From Bacteroidales bacterium (GTDB lineage Bacteria > Bacteroidota > Bacteroidia > Bacteroidales > UBA4181): a stretch of 5,149 nucleotides of DNA. Below the pieces are notes generated by a model. That model did no database searches and was not told where the DNA came from. It was given only the letters and a program-made list of their open reading frames with translations. Location: contig JAITTD010000073.1 in NCBI GenBank assembly GCA_031287245.1, forward strand, positions 1-5,149. The letters are read 5' to 3'. The translations under genes and the position numbers were made by a program. Below are positions 5,093 through 5,149 of this stretch, one piece after another; positions within the stretch are counted from its first letter, which is position 1, and each line of letters opens with the position of its first letter.

Positions 5093-5149
5093 CAATTGAC
5101 AATTGACAATGAAAATACACTCTACATATAATTGAATTGACAGTTGACA
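5081..5149 (+). repeat. (A/G)TTGACA heptamer repeat array, running to the window edge
   Basis: Four tandem heptamers ATTGACA, GTTGACA, ATTGACA, ATTGACA occupy 5081-5108. After a 27-bp interruption, two more (ATTGACA, GTTGACA) occupy 5136-5149, where the window ends, so the array may continue. The first two units encode the end of ATPase 2: ATT GAC AGT TGA. TTGACA also resembles a sigma-70 -35 box, but Bacteroidota promoters do not use that consensus and no partner element is seen, so I read it as repeat sequence only. Confidence 0.85.

Noticed and set aside
5081..5149. Series of sigma-70 -35 boxes (TTGACA)
   Set aside because: The copies are units of a tandem heptamer, the organism's promoters fit the Bacteroides consensus, and no paired -10 element is seen.
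3776..5149. Insertion sequence carrying ATPase 2
   Set aside because: The flanking repeats belong to different families and are not inverted or target-site duplicates, and there is no transposase.

Overview
The window looks like a chromosomal segment from a member of the Bacteroidota, most likely Bacteroidales. The main reason is its promoters: several fit the Bacteroides-type pattern (TTTG or TTG, about 19 nt, then TAnnTTTG). Leaders are A/T-rich, no Shine-Dalgarno sequence is obvious, and the intergenic DNA carries short A/T-rich tandem repeats. No species can be named from the sequence alone.

Layout from left to right: (1) the last 47 codons of an unrecognised plus-strand gene, overlapping by 12 bp the 3' end of (2) a minus-strand AAA_14/DUF4143 ATPase (1409 down to 135). 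Upstream of that gene are a TATCTTTG -7 box, a perfect dyad and a 13-bp direct repeat. (3) A minus-strand exported PHP-domain metallo-phosphoesterase (2573 down to 1509). (4) Divergent from it across 78 bp, a plus-strand exported metallophosphoesterase with a purple-acid-phosphatase-like N-terminal beta domain (2652-3788). (5) A 158-bp intergenic region with two heptamer repeat arrays, a promoter and a strong stem-loop at the predicted transcript 5' end. (6) A second, divergent AAA_14/DUF4143 ATPase (3947-5092). (7) A third heptamer array running to the window edge.

The central divergent pair (PHP enzyme and calcineurin-type enzyme, both with signal peptides) is best read as a periplasmic or surface phosphoester-scavenging module. 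A diesterase followed by a monoesterase is an attractive but unproven order of action. The two flanking ATPases belong to different subfamilies of one widespread family of unknown cellular role, and nothing in the sequence ties them to the phosphoesterases.

The most unusual signals are in the non-coding DNA. Three different 7-bp repeat families surround ATPase 2. Two of them supply the terminal codons and stop of the adjacent genes, and one supplies the -33 element of the ATPase 2 promoter. ATPase 1 has an operator-like dyad over its -33 region, ATPase 2 has a 16-bp stem at its transcription start, and the metallophosphoesterase transcript appears almost leaderless. No tRNA, rRNA, CRISPR array, insertion sequence or convincing intrinsic terminator was seen.
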